19,416 nucleotides of DNA from contig RCSS01000192.1 of the NCBI GenBank assembly GCA_004000155.1, positions 1 through 19,416 on the forward strand, written 5' to 3'. Position 1 is the first letter of the stretch. Each line of letters opens with the position of its first letter. Source of the stretch: Tubulinosema ratisbonensis. Taxonomy: Eukaryota; Microsporidia; Tubulinosematidae. Below are positions 18,895 through 19,416 of the stretch, piece after piece. Both the position numbers and the translations under genes were made by a program. The notes below the pieces were generated by a model. The model was not told where the DNA came from, ran no database searches, and saw nothing but the letters and a program-made list of their open reading frames with translations.

Positions 18895-19416
18895 TTTATA
18901 AATTTGTGAATGAAAAATTTATACAAAACTATAAGAAAAATCTAAATTGAAACAAAAAAGGCAATAATAAAAGATTACGAATATTGGATTTAAATAAAAC
19001 AAATAATTGATAAATATTTATAACCTAGATCTAGAGTAGCCACAATTATGAATTATAAAGACATTATCATTATTAAAAAGACCAGTGTTATAAAAGTAGT
19101 GGGTTTTATTACCAAACAAAGAAATAATATGTTAGGTGACATGGATAACTTTTTATAATTTAGATTCATTAAAAACAATGCAGTGGCGATAATATATCTC
19201 AATTCATGATCTGTGAGAAAGTAAAAAATTTTATATTGATTTATTTAAGACAGAGAATTCAATAAACAAAGAGGTAGAAAATTCCAAAGACAGTAATAAG
19301 TGATTTGGAATTGCAGAAATTAAGATTAGGAATATATTACGTAACTAAAACCGTAAGTCTTTAATCTGAGATAAACAAGGTATTTTTGCTTTCATCAGTC
19401 AATTTTTCGATTATGT
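18895..19416 (+). pseudogene. Degenerate pogo/Tigger-like transposase relic, copy 2, cut by the window end
   Basis: Homologous to 12040-12600 in the same orientation. The frame from 18946 reads IETKKAIIKDYEYWI, then after one TAA IKQIIDKYL, then PRSRVATIMNYKDIIIIKK. This is an even better match than copy 1 to the psq/CENP-B-type helix-turn-helix of pogo/Tigger transposases. The same frame continues with only two further stops to FIKNNAVAIIYLNS (second helix-turn-helix region). Near the end FAFISQFFDYV corresponds to FINKFSNFI of copy 1. In all, three TAA stops break about 95 codons. Both copies also share a TAA directly before IETKKAIIK. The rest of the element, including the first catalytic Asp block, would lie beyond 19416. 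Confidence 0.65.

Overview
The window looks like nuclear DNA of a microsporidian parasite with an AT-rich genome. Three things support this: the very low G+C; long intergenic stretches between short, apparently intron-free genes; and a CCC triplet lying 0 to 3 bases before the ATG of four genes (starts at 311+, 6109+, 10361- and 14972-). A CCC or GGG-like motif just upstream of the start is a known microsporidian feature. One unresolved base (N at 3386) shows that this is draft assembly. I cannot name the genus; an AT-rich, gene-sparse lineage such as Edhazardia or Anncaliia would fit, but that is inference.

Layout. 311-891 (+) holds a short CCC-started reading frame that runs directly into a multi-pass membrane protein frame in another phase, probably one frameshifted gene. 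1549-2130 (-) is an ARF-family small GTPase, the only gene of confident function. 2228-3313 (-) encodes a predicted secreted protein with a Ser/Cys hexapeptide repeat and basic clusters. 4149-5291 (+), 6109-6762 (+) and 8718-10361 (-) encode three proteins of no recognised family, each starting with a signal-peptide-like segment; a possible fourth small one lies at 10440-10631 (-). 14226-14972 (-) encodes a six-pass membrane protein whose layout resembles the 403-891 product.

The rest is mostly non-coding. Two diverged, same-direction copies of a repeat (about 12040-13150, and 18895 to the window end) can be read in pieces as the corpse of a pogo/Tigger-type transposase of the Tc1/mariner superfamily: a psq/CENP-B-like helix-turn-helix, a second helix-turn-helix region, the block around the first catalytic Asp, and later blocks in shifted frames. 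A possible second relic element (about 15397-16892) has only weak terminal inverted repeats.

Apart from the ARF-like GTPase, which acts in vesicle traffic, the predicted genes mostly encode proteins destined for the secretory pathway or membranes. The window therefore reads as a lineage-specific secretome and membrane-protein neighbourhood in a transposon-littered region. No operon-like or multi-gene system is evident.
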